Source: Myxococcota bacterium
Lineage (GTDB): Bacteria > Myxococcota_A > Polyangia > Polyangiales > Houyiibacteriaceae
Direction of reading: 5' to 3'
DNA length: 49,025 bases
Assembly (NCBI GenBank): GCA_025453555.1
Contig: JALOQC010000004.1
Location: 1-49,025, forward strand
Positions 8,421 to 18,055 of the stretch are shown in pieces. Numbering within the stretch: position 1 is the stretch's first letter; the number at the start of each line of letters is the position of its first letter. A program made the translations under genes and the position numbers. The notes under the pieces were generated by a model. That model did no database searches and was not told the origin of the DNA. It worked only from the letters and a program-made list of their open reading frames with translations.

Positions 8421-10412
8421 CTCGAACACCGGCGCGAGCTCACGCGAAGTCGTGGTCGTGACGTGGTTGTTGTCGAAGTAGAGCGGCCTGCCGTCGCGCA
8501 CGGCGAAGCAGCTCGACGCATCGCAGAAGTGCTCGTGCGTGTCCAGCACGGTCACCGACGGCTCGTTCGCGAAGCGCACCATCACGCGGTCGAAGCTCGC
8601 TTGTCGGGCCGAGACTCGTGCCACGTCGATGCGAGAACGTGTCGCGACCTCTTCGTCGGCCGCCGCTCCTCGCAACATGCGCGCGGTCGCGAGCGCGGAG
8701 GCTTCGTACTCTTCCACCTCCGGGACCTGCCGCAGCACGAACACGCGCTTCCCCATCCCGACCAGCGTGCGCAGCGTGGTCTCGAGCCCGGCTTCGAAGG
8801 TCTCCGATGCGGAGCCGCCACGCGAGCCGGCGGCGGGCCAGATCTCGACCGTGTTGTGGGCGTCAGCGCCGATGCCCCGACCGTTCGCGTAATACGACCA
8901 GCGCGACACCAGCACGACGCGATCGATCGAGGGCACCGCCTCGAGCACGCGCACGACTCGTTGGTTCACGTCGGCGCAGCGCGCGTCGTCGACGGCGTCC
9001 GCCACGCTCTCGTCTTTGGCGAAGCCGACCAGCGGTGGGCAGCCCGCGAGGTTCGAATAGAGCCCCGCGCGGTGGTGCTCGCTCGCGGCGGCATCCGCCC
9101 CGTGCACGAGGATTCCCGCGTGGGAGTCGCCCCAGAGAAAGTACGTCGGCTCCTCCGATTCCGTCGAGCCGATGAGACAGAAACCCTCTGCGACGCCGGC
9201 CGGGCCGGGCCACTCGCGGCATCCTTCGGGCTCGGGGACGAAGTCCTCCATGGCCGCCGCGAGTCGCAGGGTCGGCTCGTCGAAGCGTCCCGGAAGGCCA
9301 CGCAGCACGTGGAGCGCGCCCCCGATGCCGAACCACGCGACGCTCGCGACGGCGGCACCGACGAACATGCTCCGTGCAGTGAAGCGCTCCGCGTTGCGGA
9401 ACGGAGCTTCGACGAAGCGCCACGACGCAGCTCCCGCGACGAGCGACGCGACGACGAGCCCGAAGGCGTGCATCGGCTCGAGCTCACCATCGGGGACCAG
9501 ATGGCGCGCGAAGACGATCAGCGGCCAATGCCAGAGGTAGAGCGAGTACGAGATCTTGCCGACGAAGACGAGGGGGGTCGTCCCGAGGAGCCGCCCCGCG
9601 AGACCGCCCTCCGTCGCCCCTGCGTGGATGACGAGCGCAGAGCCGAGGACCGGCAGAGCCGCCGCGAGGCCGGGGAACGGCGTCGCCGCGGAGTACACGA
9701 CGACGGAGACCAGGATCATCGCGAGCCCGAGCAGGCCCGAGAGGTGCGCGAACGTCGTGCTTCGGAACGAAGGGATCACCCCGACGGCGAGCACCGAACC
9801 AACCAGCATCTCCCAGGCTCGGAACGGCAGCAGATAGAACACCGCGGACTGGTGGGAGGGTAGGAAGAGGATGCTGATGCCGAATGAGACGACCAGAGAT
9901 ACCAGCAGTGCTGGCGTGATCGCACGACGGGCGAACCGGTGTAGAGCGAGGAGGAAAGGCGGAAAGAAGAGATAGAACTGCTCCTCGACGGCGAGCGACC
10001 ACGTGTGCAAGAGTGGTTTGAGCTCGGCGGGGCCGTCGAAATACCCTGCCTCCTGGTAGAACAAGACATTCGACGCGAAGACGGTTACGGCGACCAGGCT
10101 CTGACCGAAGTCCTTCAGTGCGGTCGGCAGCAGCAGTCGATAGGCCCCCAAGACGGTGAAGGCGACGACCACCACCAGGGCAGGCCACAACCGACGAATC
10201 CGACGTTCGTAGAATCGCACGAACGAGAAGCGCCCACGTCCCATCTCTTGGTGGAGGATCGACGTGATGAGGAACCCGGAGATCACGAAGAAGACGTCGA
10301 CACCGACGTATCCCCCCGCAGTCCCCGGGATGCCGACGTGGAAGAACAGCACGGGCAGCACCGCCACCGCGCGCAGGCCGTCCACGTCCGGCCGGTATTT
10401 GAGAGTCGACAT
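8403..10412 (-). CDS. Membrane acyltransferase with SGNH domain (OafA/acyltransferase 3 family)
   Basis: This is a 669-residue inner-membrane protein with two parts. The first about 370 residues are an acyltransferase-3 bundle of about ten membrane helices. It has YRPDVDGLRAVAVLPVL, the conserved His25 in FFHVG, GVDVFFVISGFLIT, and RFYERRIRRLWPA. The rest is a periplasmic SGNH domain with LWGDSHAGIL (about 425) and a final NNHVTTTT segment carrying the catalytic His. Such fusions move acyl groups, usually acetyl, onto O-antigen, exopolysaccharide or peptidoglycan. The start is ATG 10412; a GTG at 10439 is possible. Its place beside wzx and wzy-like genes suggests O-acetylation of this polysaccharide. 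The 3' end is embedded in a tandem repeat. Confidence 0.92.
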   Translation of the reverse strand: MSTLKYRPDVDGLRAVAVLPVLFFHVGIPGTAGGYVGVDVFFVISGFLITSILHQEMGRGRFSFVRFYERRIRRLWPALVVVVAFTVLGAYRLLLPTALKDFGQSLVAVTVFASNVLFYQEAGYFDGPAELKPLLHTWSLAVEEQFYLFFPPFLLALHRFARRAITPALLVSLVVSFGISILFLPSHQSAVFYLLPFRAWEMLVGSVLAVGVIPSFRSTTFAHLSGLLGLAMILVSVVVYSAATPFPGLAAALPVLGSALVIHAGATEGGLAGRLLGTTPLVFVGKISYSLYLWHWPLIVFARHLVPDGELEPMHAFGLVVASLVAGAASWRFVEAPFRNAERFTARSMFVGAAVASVAWFGIGGALHVLRGLPGRFDEPTLRLAAAMEDFVPEPEGCREWPGPAGVAEGFCLIGSTESEEPTYFLWGDSHAGILVHGADAAASEHHRAGLYSNLAGCPPLVGFAKDESVADAVDDARCADVNQRVVRVLEAVPSIDRVVLVSRWSYYANGRGIGADAHNTVEIWPAAGSRGGSASETFEAGLETTLRTLVGMGKRVFVLRQVPEVEEYEASALATARMLRGAAADEEVATRSRIDVARVSARQASFDRVMVRFANEPSVTVLDTHEHFCDASSCFAVRDGRPLYFDNNHVTTTTSRELAPVFEVAFAD

Positions 10413-10536
10413 TCGCTCCGCTCGCCCACCGCGCGACACGCGCGCGCCGACGATACCTGCGAGCCGTGCCGACGCAATGCCTCGCGACAGACCGCGGCCG
10501 CTGGCTTCCGTGGCTTCGACGGATCATCGTCGCCCC

Positions 10537-12252
10537 ATGGTCTCCTCGCGATCTCGGGGGCTCGGGACTCGAACGCGGCTCTTCGGCGGAGCGGCGGCGC
10601 TCGTCGTGGGTCTCGCGTGTTGTGTCCAGTGTGCTGGCGAGCCGTCCGTCACCGCACCCACCACCCTACCCGTCACGGCCCCGGGCTCGCCGACCGCGCC
10701 GACGAGCACACGACCGCTCCCGATGGCGGGGCTGGGGACGAACCTCACCGGCCTGACCGACTGGTCGACCGAGGAGCCGTTCGTCGACGCGTTCAAGATG
10801 GCGCGAAAGATGATCGCAGGGACGGCCGAGGTGTGGGCGCTGGACCGTGAGCTCGTCGTGGACGAGCGCGGTTGGGTGCGTCGACTCCGCCCGAGCGAAA
10901 TCGGGCGAACCCTCGTGTTCACGGACACCGGCACCTTCCGCCCCGGCCGATACGTCGTGACCTCCCGTGGACGCGGCACGGTTCGCTTCGGGGGCGCGGC
11001 GCGTGAGCTCACCGAGCTGTCTCGGCCGGGCCGTGCGGTGCTGGAGGTGCGCGCTCCCGCCCCCGGCGACACGGGGATCGCGATCGATCTGCTCGAGACC
11101 GATCCGAACGACCCTTGGCGCGACGTGCACATCCATCCGCCCGGTGGCGCCTGCGCGGAAGATCGCGCGCGGTACTGCGACGAGGCTCGGCCGTGTGATG
11201 GTGGAGCGTGCCTGTCGTTCGAGGAGCACGCGGAGGAGCTCGTCTTTCACCCCGACTTCCTCGCCAGGCTCCGTCCGTACGGGATGCTTCGGTTCATGGA
11301 CCTGATGGAGACCAACGCATCGCGGATCCGGCGTTGGGAAGAGCGCCCTCGCCTCGAAGATGCGACGTGGACCGTTCGGGGGGTTCCGCTCGAGATCCTG
11401 ATTCGGCTGGCAAATCAGACCCGCTCGCAGCCGTGGTTCTGCATCCCGCACGAAGCGGACGACGAATACGTGCGCTCGTTCGCCGAGCAGGTCGCGCGAG
11501 AGATGGATCCGTCGATCCCGGTTTGGATCGAGTACTCGAACGAGATCTGGAACGCGCTCTTCGCCCAACACCGTTATGCGGCGGAGCGTGGCGAGGCGCT
11601 CGGGCTGGGTCAGGGCTTCGAAGCAGCGCTGCGCTTTCAGGCGCGGCGGAGCACCGAAATCTTCCAGATCGTGTCGGACGTCCTCGGACGCGATCGACTC
11701 GTGCGCGTGATCGGAGCTCAAGCGAGCAACCCCTGGGTGGCGGAGACGCTGCTCTCGGAAGGATCCGCCGCCGGGTACGACGCCCTCGCGATCGCGCCGT
11801 ACTTCGGGGTGATTCCGAACGCGGAGACTCGCGAGCGTTTCGCGGCGATGACCGTCGACGAGCTCTTTCGACACACACGAACCGAGCTGCTGCCGGAGGT
11901 CCGTGCGTGGACGCGAGCCCACGCCGAGCTGGCGCGCCGGCATCGCGTTCGCCTCGTGGCGTACGAAGCCGGCCAACACTTCGTGGGCGTCGGAGGCGCG
12001 GAGGACGACGCTCGGCTCAACACGCTCTTCGACGCCGTGAACCACGACGCGCGGATGAGGGATGTCTATTTGGAATACCTCGAGGCGTGGCGCGCGGACG
12101 GCGGGGGCTGGATCAACCACTTCGTCAACGTCAGCCAGTGGTCGAAGTGGGGCCGATGGGGAGCACTCGAGCACGTGCGTCAGCCGCGAGAACAGAGCCC
12201 CAAGTTCGACGCCCTGGTCACGTTCTCGGAGCGATATCCCGATGGCTGGTGA
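10537..12252 (+). CDS. Secreted clan GH-A-like (cellulose-binding/glycosidase-like) protein
   Basis: This 571-residue exported protein has a short basic N-terminus, a hydrophobic stretch (LFGGAAALVVGLACC) and a possible lipidation Cys at about 27 or 28; the lipobox is not canonical. A Thr/Pro linker runs from 35 to 62. The body carries IEYSNEIWN (about 331-339), where Asn-Glu is the acid/base pair of clan GH-A glycosidases. VAYEAGQHF later supplies a candidate nucleophile Glu. Proteins of this kind are often annotated as cellulose-binding or hypothetical glycosidases. It may trim or bind the polysaccharide outside the cell. The start is ATG 10537; the longer open frame upstream has no signal-like N-terminus. 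It is divergent from the acyltransferase gene across 124 bases. Confidence 0.75.
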   Translation: MVSSRSRGLGTRTRLFGGAAALVVGLACCVQCAGEPSVTAPTTLPVTAPGSPTAPTSTRPLPMAGLGTNLTGLTDWSTEEPFVDAFKMARKMIAGTAEVWALDRELVVDERGWVRRLRPSEIGRTLVFTDTGTFRPGRYVVTSRGRGTVRFGGAARELTELSRPGRAVLEVRAPAPGDTGIAIDLLETDPNDPWRDVHIHPPGGACAEDRARYCDEARPCDGGACLSFEEHAEELVFHPDFLARLRPYGMLRFMDLMETNASRIRRWEERPRLEDATWTVRGVPLEILIRLANQTRSQPWFCIPHEADDEYVRSFAEQVAREMDPSIPVWIEYSNEIWNALFAQHRYAAERGEALGLGQGFEAALRFQARRSTEIFQIVSDVLGRDRLVRVIGAQASNPWVAETLLSEGSAAGYDALAIAPYFGVIPNAETRERFAAMTVDELFRHTRTELLPEVRAWTRAHAELARRHRVRLVAYEAGQHFVGVGGAEDDARLNTLFDAVNHDARMRDVYLEYLEAWRADGGGWINHFVNVSQWSKWGRWGALEHVRQPREQSPKFDALVTFSERYPDGW

Positions 12253-12270
12253 TCGCCGCGCGACAGCTCG

Positions 12271-12840
12271 TCAACCCGCTTCGGGGACCGATCGACGACG
12301 CACGATTCGAGCCGGGATCCCGACGACGGTCGCCCCCGTCGGGACGTCGTCGAGAACCACCGCGTTGGCTCCGATCTGGACGTGATCGCCCACACGGACG
12401 CCTCCGAGCACGCGTGCCCCGGCGCCGACGTCCACGTGACCGCCGAGCTGCGGAAGCCCTGGCCGGGACCCGACGCCGAGGGTGACCTGCTGCATCAACT
12501 GGCAGTTGGGCCCGAGCTCGACCTCCGGGTGGATCACCACGCCGCTCGGGTGGGGTAGGCGCAGGCCTCCTCCGATGCGGACGGTGAGCGGGATGTCCGC
12601 GCCACTGACCACGCTCCAATACCGATGCGCCGCAACCCACGGGAGGAGGAGCTTTCGAGGCACTCCTGCCGCCACGAGGCGCTGGTACGTCCGAATCGCT
12701 CGGAGGAGCTGTTTGCCGGGCGACCATTCGAGCCGCCCGAGCTCCTCGCGGGACCAATCCGGCACCGTCGCGGAAACCAGCCACGCGAAATCGTCCATCC
12801 AGTCGTCCCTTCGCCGTCCGGAGAGCCAGGATCGGCGCAT
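12271..12840 (-). CDS. Serine acetyltransferase-like hexapeptide-repeat enzyme
   Basis: This is a 189-residue protein starting at ATG 12840. The N-terminal half is helical. The C-terminal half is a left-handed beta-helix of hexapeptide repeats, from RIGGGLRLPHPSGVVIHP through GPNCQLMQQVTLGV, VDVGAGARVLGGVRVGDHV and IGANAVVLDDVPTGATVVG to the end. The pattern matches the CysE/serine O-acetyltransferase branch, but the N-terminal part is short compared with CysE. Copies in polysaccharide loci are generally thought to acetylate a sugar or sugar precursor from acetyl-CoA in the cytoplasm. It is the last gene of the minus-strand wzc, wzx, wzy group and converges with the GH-like gene, 18 bases away. 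Confidence 0.87.
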   Translation of the reverse strand: MRRSWLSGRRRDDWMDDFAWLVSATVPDWSREELGRLEWSPGKQLLRAIRTYQRLVAAGVPRKLLLPWVAAHRYWSVVSGADIPLTVRIGGGLRLPHPSGVVIHPEVELGPNCQLMQQVTLGVGSRPGLPQLGGHVDVGAGARVLGGVRVGDHVQIGANAVVLDDVPTGATVVGIPARIVRRRSVPEAG

Positions 12841-12885
12841 CTTGGCAGACTCGCACGGAGCCTCAAGACGCCGGACGCCCGGGCC

Positions 12886-13001
12886 GCCTCGTGAGAGCGG
12901 GCCTCGTGAGAGCGGCCTCCTGAGAGCGGCCTCCCGAGAGCGGGCCTCCCGAGCGCGGGCCTCCCGAGAGCGGGCCTCCCGAGAGCGGGGCCTCCCGAGA
13001 G
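12886..13001. repeat. Tandem 14-15-base repeat between the polymerase and acetyltransferase genes
   Basis: About eight units related to GCCTCCCGAGAGCGG fill most of the 180 bases between the stop of the Wzy-like gene (13021) and the start of the acetyltransferase gene (12840). Early units have GTGAGAGCGG and later ones CCGAGAGCGG. The unit length alternates between 14 and 15 bases, so the array is non-coding. It may affect read-through from the polymerase gene to the acetyltransferase gene. Confidence 0.8.
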
Positions 13002-13020
13002 CTCGTCCGCGAAGCGGTGC

Positions 13021-14394
13021 TCATGAGGCGGCCGTCCGAGTCAGTCCCGTGAGCGTGCCCCACAAGCAGCCGGCCAAGAAGTACGGATAGACCGAGAAGA
13101 GCCCGTTCGGGATCAGGTCGATCGTCACCACGACGACGATCAGCGCGAGGCCCGCGACCATGAGTCGATCGGCGGCAGGAATGGCTCGCAGTCTCCGGAA
13201 GGCGGAGTACGCGGGACCGAGGAGGGTCCAGAACGCCGCGAGCGTGCTGACCGCGCCTTGAACCCCGAGGATGATGATCCAGTAGCCATCAGTTACCGAG
13301 ATGTCTTTGCCCGACATCGCGTCATACACGCGATTACGTCCGTAGTATCCCCAACCGAACCACGCGCGTTCGCGCGCTTTCTCCAGCAACAGATCCTCGT
13401 TGATGAAGCGAAACAAGATCGAAGCCGCGCGATCTTCGTCGATCTTCTGTCGAACGAAATCGTAGAGGTCCATCGTCGGGAAGATGTCCGTGGCGCGGAG
13501 CACCGGATAGAGCATCACCAGCGTCGCCGCCACGACCGCGCCGAGCAGCAGTGGTCGCGGCTTGGACTTCCACAGCGGAAGCGCCGTCATCAGCGCGAAA
13601 GCCAGGACGCCCGTGCTCTTCGCCATCACGAGCATGACGGTGAGGACCGGGGCGACGTGAGTCGACTTGAAGCGACCGATCATCGCCTTCTCGCGCGCGA
13701 GCAGCACGGCGGAGGCCCACGCGACGTACATGAAGAGCGCCGCTGCAAGCCCGTGCTCCATGAAGACCATCGGTCGGTATCCTCCCCAGCGGATGGTTCC
13801 GAGGAAGTCGACGTGGGCCATGTAGCCGTACACCATTCGGTGAAGTTGCGGACTGAATCGCACTTCGTAGAGCATGAGTGGCGTGTAGAGAATCCCACAC
13901 CATGCCAGGAACTTCAGCAGGTCTCGGAGATCTCTTCCGTTCGAGAAGAGCGCACGCCCGACGAAGAATGGGACCCAGATCAAGAAGAGATTGGAAAGCC
14001 CGAGCGCCCAACCGTCCTTGATGCTCATCGCCTGACAGTACGTGCGTTCGTAGACGCCGAACTGGAGGTCGTCCATGTTCGTGAGCGCCGTGAACGGCCC
14101 CGCAAAGACGGGAATGAGCACGATGAGATCGAAACCACGAAACGGGCGGGCACGTCGGATGATCTCGGGGTCAGTCAGCCAAAGTGCAGCGAGCACGCAC
14201 AGGAATGGGAGCGATTGTTTGGAGAATGGAGGAAGGGTTGGGATCTTGAAGTAAGCGTGCTCGGGCAAGAAGAGCACCGAACCGAAGATCACCCAGAGCG
14301 CTGCGACGGCAGGACGACGTTCGCGGAACGCGTACCAGGTGAACGGGATCAAGAGCAGCAGCGCGAGATGCGCGATCAGCGTGGCATCGCTCAC
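13021..14394 (-). CDS. Wzy-like polysaccharide polymerase / O-antigen ligase family membrane protein
   Basis: This 457-residue polytopic membrane protein has about eleven hydrophobic segments and starts at GTG 14394. The large loop before the last helices carries charged residues (KARERAWFGWGYYGR) followed by DGYWIIILGVQGAVS, an arrangement typical of the Wzy/WaaL/RfaL fold. Sequence conservation in this family is weak, so the call rests on topology, length and position between a Wzx flippase gene and an acetyltransferase gene in an exopolysaccharide locus. It would join flipped repeat units on undecaprenyl pyrophosphate at the periplasmic face. A ligase role is the main alternative. It is separated from wzx by 115 bases. 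Confidence 0.8.
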   Translation of the reverse strand: MSDATLIAHLALLLLIPFTWYAFRERRPAVAALWVIFGSVLFLPEHAYFKIPTLPPFSKQSLPFLCVLAALWLTDPEIIRRARPFRGFDLIVLIPVFAGPFTALTNMDDLQFGVYERTYCQAMSIKDGWALGLSNLFLIWVPFFVGRALFSNGRDLRDLLKFLAWCGILYTPLMLYEVRFSPQLHRMVYGYMAHVDFLGTIRWGGYRPMVFMEHGLAAALFMYVAWASAVLLAREKAMIGRFKSTHVAPVLTVMLVMAKSTGVLAFALMTALPLWKSKPRPLLLGAVVAATLVMLYPVLRATDIFPTMDLYDFVRQKIDEDRAASILFRFINEDLLLEKARERAWFGWGYYGRNRVYDAMSGKDISVTDGYWIIILGVQGAVSTLAAFWTLLGPAYSAFRRLRAIPAADRLMVAGLALIVVVVTIDLIPNGLFSVYPYFLAGCLWGTLTGLTRTAAS

Positions 14395-14509
14395 GCGACG
14401 GCTCCCGAGCGACTCTCCTCCCCCTGCTTCGACCCCGTCTCGCAGGAGGGCGTCTCACAAGAGGACGGCGCCCATCGAGCTCCGGCGGGAAACGAGGAGC
14501 GGACGGGAT

Positions 14510-16015
14510 TCATGCTCCGACCCCCGCGCGCGCGGCGCGAAACCGTCGCAACGCGGGTTTCGCGACGGGGAGGAACACTACCGTCACGGCCGCGAACACG
14601 GCGAGGGCCTGGAGGAAGACGATGTCGGTGACCCGACCCGCACCGTGTCCGGCGAACCACCCCACCGCCGCACCGACGATCAGCATCCCCGTCGCGCGGA
14701 GGTCCTGGCCGAGCGGCGACAAGTTCCGGCGATGGGCGATCGTGGTGGAGAGCGCGTAGCGGAGGACCTCCGTCATCGCGTAGCCGCCGATCGCTCCCGG
14801 GAACTCGAAGAGGTGGAAGCCGATGGGGATGAGCACCGCCATGCCGATCAGCTTCGCGAGGTTGCCTGCCGCCATCCACTGCGATTGGCCGAGCGCCATC
14901 AAGGAAGGAGCGATGGTCGCGTCCACGACCATGAACCACGCGCCGACGCTGAGCATCTGCACCATCCAGCCCGCATCGGCGTACCGGTCGTCGTAGAGGA
15001 GATCGATGGCGATGGCGCCCCCCGCGATCATCCCGGAGAGAACCCACGCTGCGGCCAGCAGGAGAGGACCCCGGACGCGGAGGAAGTCCTCCGAGCTCAA
15101 CGCTCCCTTGCTCTGCACGATACGGCTGTAGGCCGGCAGCAGGACCGTTCCGGTCAAGTGCCAAAGCGCGGCGGAGGGCATCGACGCAAGCACCACCGCG
15201 ATGGAGTACGTGGCGAGAACTTCGAGCGACGCGAGCTTTCCGAAGACCAGGCGGTCCGTTTGAGAGACGCAGAAGCTGACGACGGTGCTGAAGAAGATCC
15301 AGCGCCCGAATCGAATCATGCTCACGAGCGAAGCTCTATGAACTCGGATTCGGTTGCGGTGCCCCTCCAGCATCACGTGGGTGAGGAGCGTTCGGAGCGC
15401 GTCGTTGATCAACCCAGAGATGATCAACGCCCACACGGACCGGAGGACGTAGGCCAGCACTAGCATCAGGGTCGCGCTCGTGACCTGCGTGATGATGTCG
15501 AGCACGGCGATCTTGCCGAGGCGAAGGTCGCGCTGATACGTCCAAAACTTGGTGGACTGAAGCCCCGCGAGCACGGCGGTGAGGCCGGCGACCGGCAGCA
15601 AATGCAGTAATCGGGGCTCGTCGTAGAACGACGCGAACGGATAGGCGGCAACACAGCACAGCAACCACAGCGAGACGCCACGGAAGAGTTGCACGGTAAA
15701 TGCCGTGTCGAGGAACTCCGGTTGGTCGCCTTTCTCGTTCTGGACGATGCTCGGACCAATACCGACATCACTGAAGAGATGGAGCCCGACGATCAAGACC
15801 TGGATCAGCGCCATCAATCCGAACACCTCTTGAAACAAGAGGCGCGTGAGGATGAGGTTCGTGGCAAGACGAAGGATCTGTGCGATCGCGTACTGCCCGA
15901 TGGAGATCAGCGAGCCGCGACGAACTCGTGCTCCGAGACGCGAGGCCTCGTCAGGCTGCGGATCGCCCTCCAGAGCCTCGGTGCTTTCGGTGTCGGACGG
16001 AAGCGCGTCGGTCAA
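14510..16015 (-). CDS. wzx: Wzx-like polysaccharide flippase (MOP superfamily)
   Basis: This 501-residue protein has about 12 to 14 membrane helices. The family pattern begins after a charged N-terminus (ARVRRGSLISIGQYAIAQILRL). It continues with LILTRLLFQEVFGLMALIQV and SDVGIGPSIVQ, characteristic of polysaccharide biosynthesis proteins of the Wzx/RfbX and lipopolysaccharide-export group. It would flip undecaprenyl-linked repeat units across the inner membrane. The start is TTG 16015, since no ATG or GTG is available near the first helix; this is the least certain part. It lies 57 bases downstream of the wzc-like gene and upstream of the polymerase gene, so wzc, wzx, wzy and the acetyltransferase gene form one minus-strand group. 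Confidence 0.9.
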   Translation of the reverse strand: MTDALPSDTESTEALEGDPQPDEASRLGARVRRGSLISIGQYAIAQILRLATNLILTRLLFQEVFGLMALIQVLIVGLHLFSDVGIGPSIVQNEKGDQPEFLDTAFTVQLFRGVSLWLLCCVAAYPFASFYDEPRLLHLLPVAGLTAVLAGLQSTKFWTYQRDLRLGKIAVLDIITQVTSATLMLVLAYVLRSVWALIISGLINDALRTLLTHVMLEGHRNRIRVHRASLVSMIRFGRWIFFSTVVSFCVSQTDRLVFGKLASLEVLATYSIAVVLASMPSAALWHLTGTVLLPAYSRIVQSKGALSSEDFLRVRGPLLLAAAWVLSGMIAGGAIAIDLLYDDRYADAGWMVQMLSVGAWFMVVDATIAPSLMALGQSQWMAAGNLAKLIGMAVLIPIGFHLFEFPGAIGGYAMTEVLRYALSTTIAHRRNLSPLGQDLRATGMLIVGAAVGWFAGHGAGRVTDIVFLQALAVFAAVTVVFLPVAKPALRRFRAARAGVGA

Positions 16016-16072
16016 CGGGGGGATGATACCGACATCGCCGCGAGAGGCGAGACGAATCTCCAGCGCTCGAGC

Positions 16073-18055
16073 TCAAGTGGCGAACGCGCGCCAGAACCCG
16101 TCGATCGGCCCTACGCGATCGGGAGCCGAGGCATAGGCCTCTGGGACGCCGAGCACCAGAAACCCGATGCCATCCGAACGACCGAGCTTCGTGACCATCG
16201 CGCGCAGCTCCAGTGCGGACGTCTCGTCCGCCATGACGAGCACACACACACGGTCGGCGAGACGCGCGGCGCGACGCAAGGCGGGTCCGTGGTCGCCGCC
16301 TTCCCACGCCTCGGCTTGGAGGGGGGGCGGCGCTTCCGGGAAGACCTCGTGCGCCCGCGTACCTTGGTCCAGGACGAGGGCGTGCGCGGCCCGGGTGTCC
16401 GGTGGCAGTGACGGGTACCCGCCCGGCGGGGCCTCGTCGAAAGGGGAGCCTCCGACGACCGTGGTGTCGACCCAATCCCGCCCCAGGCGCTGGCAGAACG
16501 TCCTCGCGAGCTCCGACCGCTCCGGAGTGACCGAAACGACCAGCATCGTCCCCTGCGCCTTGAGGATCTGGTCGTCGAGGTCGGCGATGAGCTCGTCGAG
16601 CGCTTCCGTTTGTCGCGGCCAGGTGCTCGCCCCCACGACGGGTCCATTCCCCCACCACGCGGCTTCCTTCGGCGTCACGATCCTCAGCGACCGAAGCTCC
16701 ATCACCAGCAACACCACGATCAGGAGCACCAGGGCTCCGATCGGAACGCCAGCGGCCACCAGTCGCTTCTTCTTCGAGGGATCCGGAAGCTCCGGGGGCG
16801 CGGCACGACTGATGATCGTGAATCCATGACTCGGATTCCGCGACGCATCGATCAGGCGTCCATGTTGCGCGCGAAGCTCCTCCAGGAAGCCTTCGTTTCG
16901 TCGGACATCCCCGAGCAAGCGGCTCGCGTCCCCTTCGATCGTGGTGAAGCGTGCGAGTCGCTCCTGCGCTTCACTCGCCAGTCGCGTCAGGCTCGCTTGT
17001 TGTTGGCGAGCGGCGCTCAGCTCGGCTTCGGCCGCCGAGAGCGACCCCATGATCGATTCGTAGAGCGTGCTCGTTTGGGAGGTCGCCGTTCGGGGACGCC
17101 CGTCACTCGCCGTCTGGGAGACGTGCTGTTGCAGTCGGTTGATCTGCTCCTGCAACGCGAGGATCTGCGGGTGGTCTGGGGCCAAGCTCCCCTGTCGGGC
17201 AGCTAGCTGTGCACGCAGCTCGGCGAGCTGAAGCTCCTCCCGGCTCGTAGACGTCACCACTGAGCCGCTCGTGCGAGGCGTGCTCCGAAGGTCGCGTCTG
17301 AGCTGCTCGATCCGAGCCTCCAGAGCGGAGATGTTGGAGGTCGCTTGGTCGCGATCCGCGCGAAGCTGCGCGGCTTCTTCGATCGCGGCCTCTTGCTCGG
17401 TCGTCAGGTTGGTGATGCCTTGGGCGTTTCGGAACTCGTCGTACGCCGCACGCGCGCGCGTCAGCTGCTGTTCGACGTCCGTGATGCGGGCTTCGACCGC
17501 AGTCGCCGCGTCCTCCAACCGTCGACTCTCTGCCGCCAGCTGACGCTCGAGCAGCACGTCGACGACCGTGTTCGCGAACCGAGCCGACTCGGAGCCGTCC
17601 TCGGTCGAGGTCGTCACCCGAACGACCTGGTCGTTGTCGAAGGCGACTTGGAAGAGCTGCTGGAGGACGGGACGCGGGATGGACAACCCCATCCGTCGCG
17701 CGATCTCCGAAAGCGGCTCATCCGTGAACAGGGATTGGACGGCGGCACCCAGCTGCTGTGTCGCGCCGGGAGGCGCCGGAGCGCCTTCGATTGGAGGGAT
17801 TCCCTCGTAGCGCAGCAACGCCTGCGTCGTGTAGGTGTTCTTGATGGCGAGCTTCGCCACCGCAATTCCGACGGCCCCCGCGCCAACGAACACGCCGAGC
17901 AACAACCACTTACGCTGCAGAAGGACCCGAAGGATCCGGGCGGGATCCACGGGCGTGCCGGGCTTCTTGCGGCGTGCAGGCTCACCCGATTCGAGCTGAG
18001 GTTGGCCGGCGTCCACGGGTGCCGAGGTGATAACCCTACTGACCCGCGAAAGCAA
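16073..18055 (-). CDS. wzc: Wzc-like polysaccharide co-polymerase with degenerate kinase domain
   Basis: This is a 660-residue inner-membrane protein. It has membrane helix 1 at about 50-70 and a long periplasmic coiled-coil-rich region (170-400, many Gln/Glu/Arg heptads). The Pro-rich motif SRAAPPELPDPSKKK comes just before helix 2 at 433-453. The cytoplasmic tail (about 455-660) aligns in layout with the bacterial tyrosine kinase domain, but the Walker A position reads VVSVTPERSELARTF, with no GKS or GKT. No Tyr cluster is present at the C-terminus. It therefore probably controls chain length and export structurally without kinase activity, unless a separate kinase is encoded elsewhere. The start is TTG 18055, and a later in-frame GTG is possible. 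It is divergent from the SGNH-like lipoprotein gene. Confidence 0.85.
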   Translation of the reverse strand: MLSRVSRVITSAPVDAGQPQLESGEPARRKKPGTPVDPARILRVLLQRKWLLLGVFVGAGAVGIAVAKLAIKNTYTTQALLRYEGIPPIEGAPAPPGATQQLGAAVQSLFTDEPLSEIARRMGLSIPRPVLQQLFQVAFDNDQVVRVTTSTEDGSESARFANTVVDVLLERQLAAESRRLEDAATAVEARITDVEQQLTRARAAYDEFRNAQGITNLTTEQEAAIEEAAQLRADRDQATSNISALEARIEQLRRDLRSTPRTSGSVVTSTSREELQLAELRAQLAARQGSLAPDHPQILALQEQINRLQQHVSQTASDGRPRTATSQTSTLYESIMGSLSAAEAELSAARQQQASLTRLASEAQERLARFTTIEGDASRLLGDVRRNEGFLEELRAQHGRLIDASRNPSHGFTIISRAAPPELPDPSKKKRLVAAGVPIGALVLLIVVLLVMELRSLRIVTPKEAAWWGNGPVVGASTWPRQTEALDELIADLDDQILKAQGTMLVVSVTPERSELARTFCQRLGRDWVDTTVVGGSPFDEAPPGGYPSLPPDTRAAHALVLDQGTRAHEVFPEAPPPLQAEAWEGGDHGPALRRAARLADRVCVLVMADETSALELRAMVTKLGRSDGIGFLVLGVPEAYASAPDRVGPIDGFWRAFAT

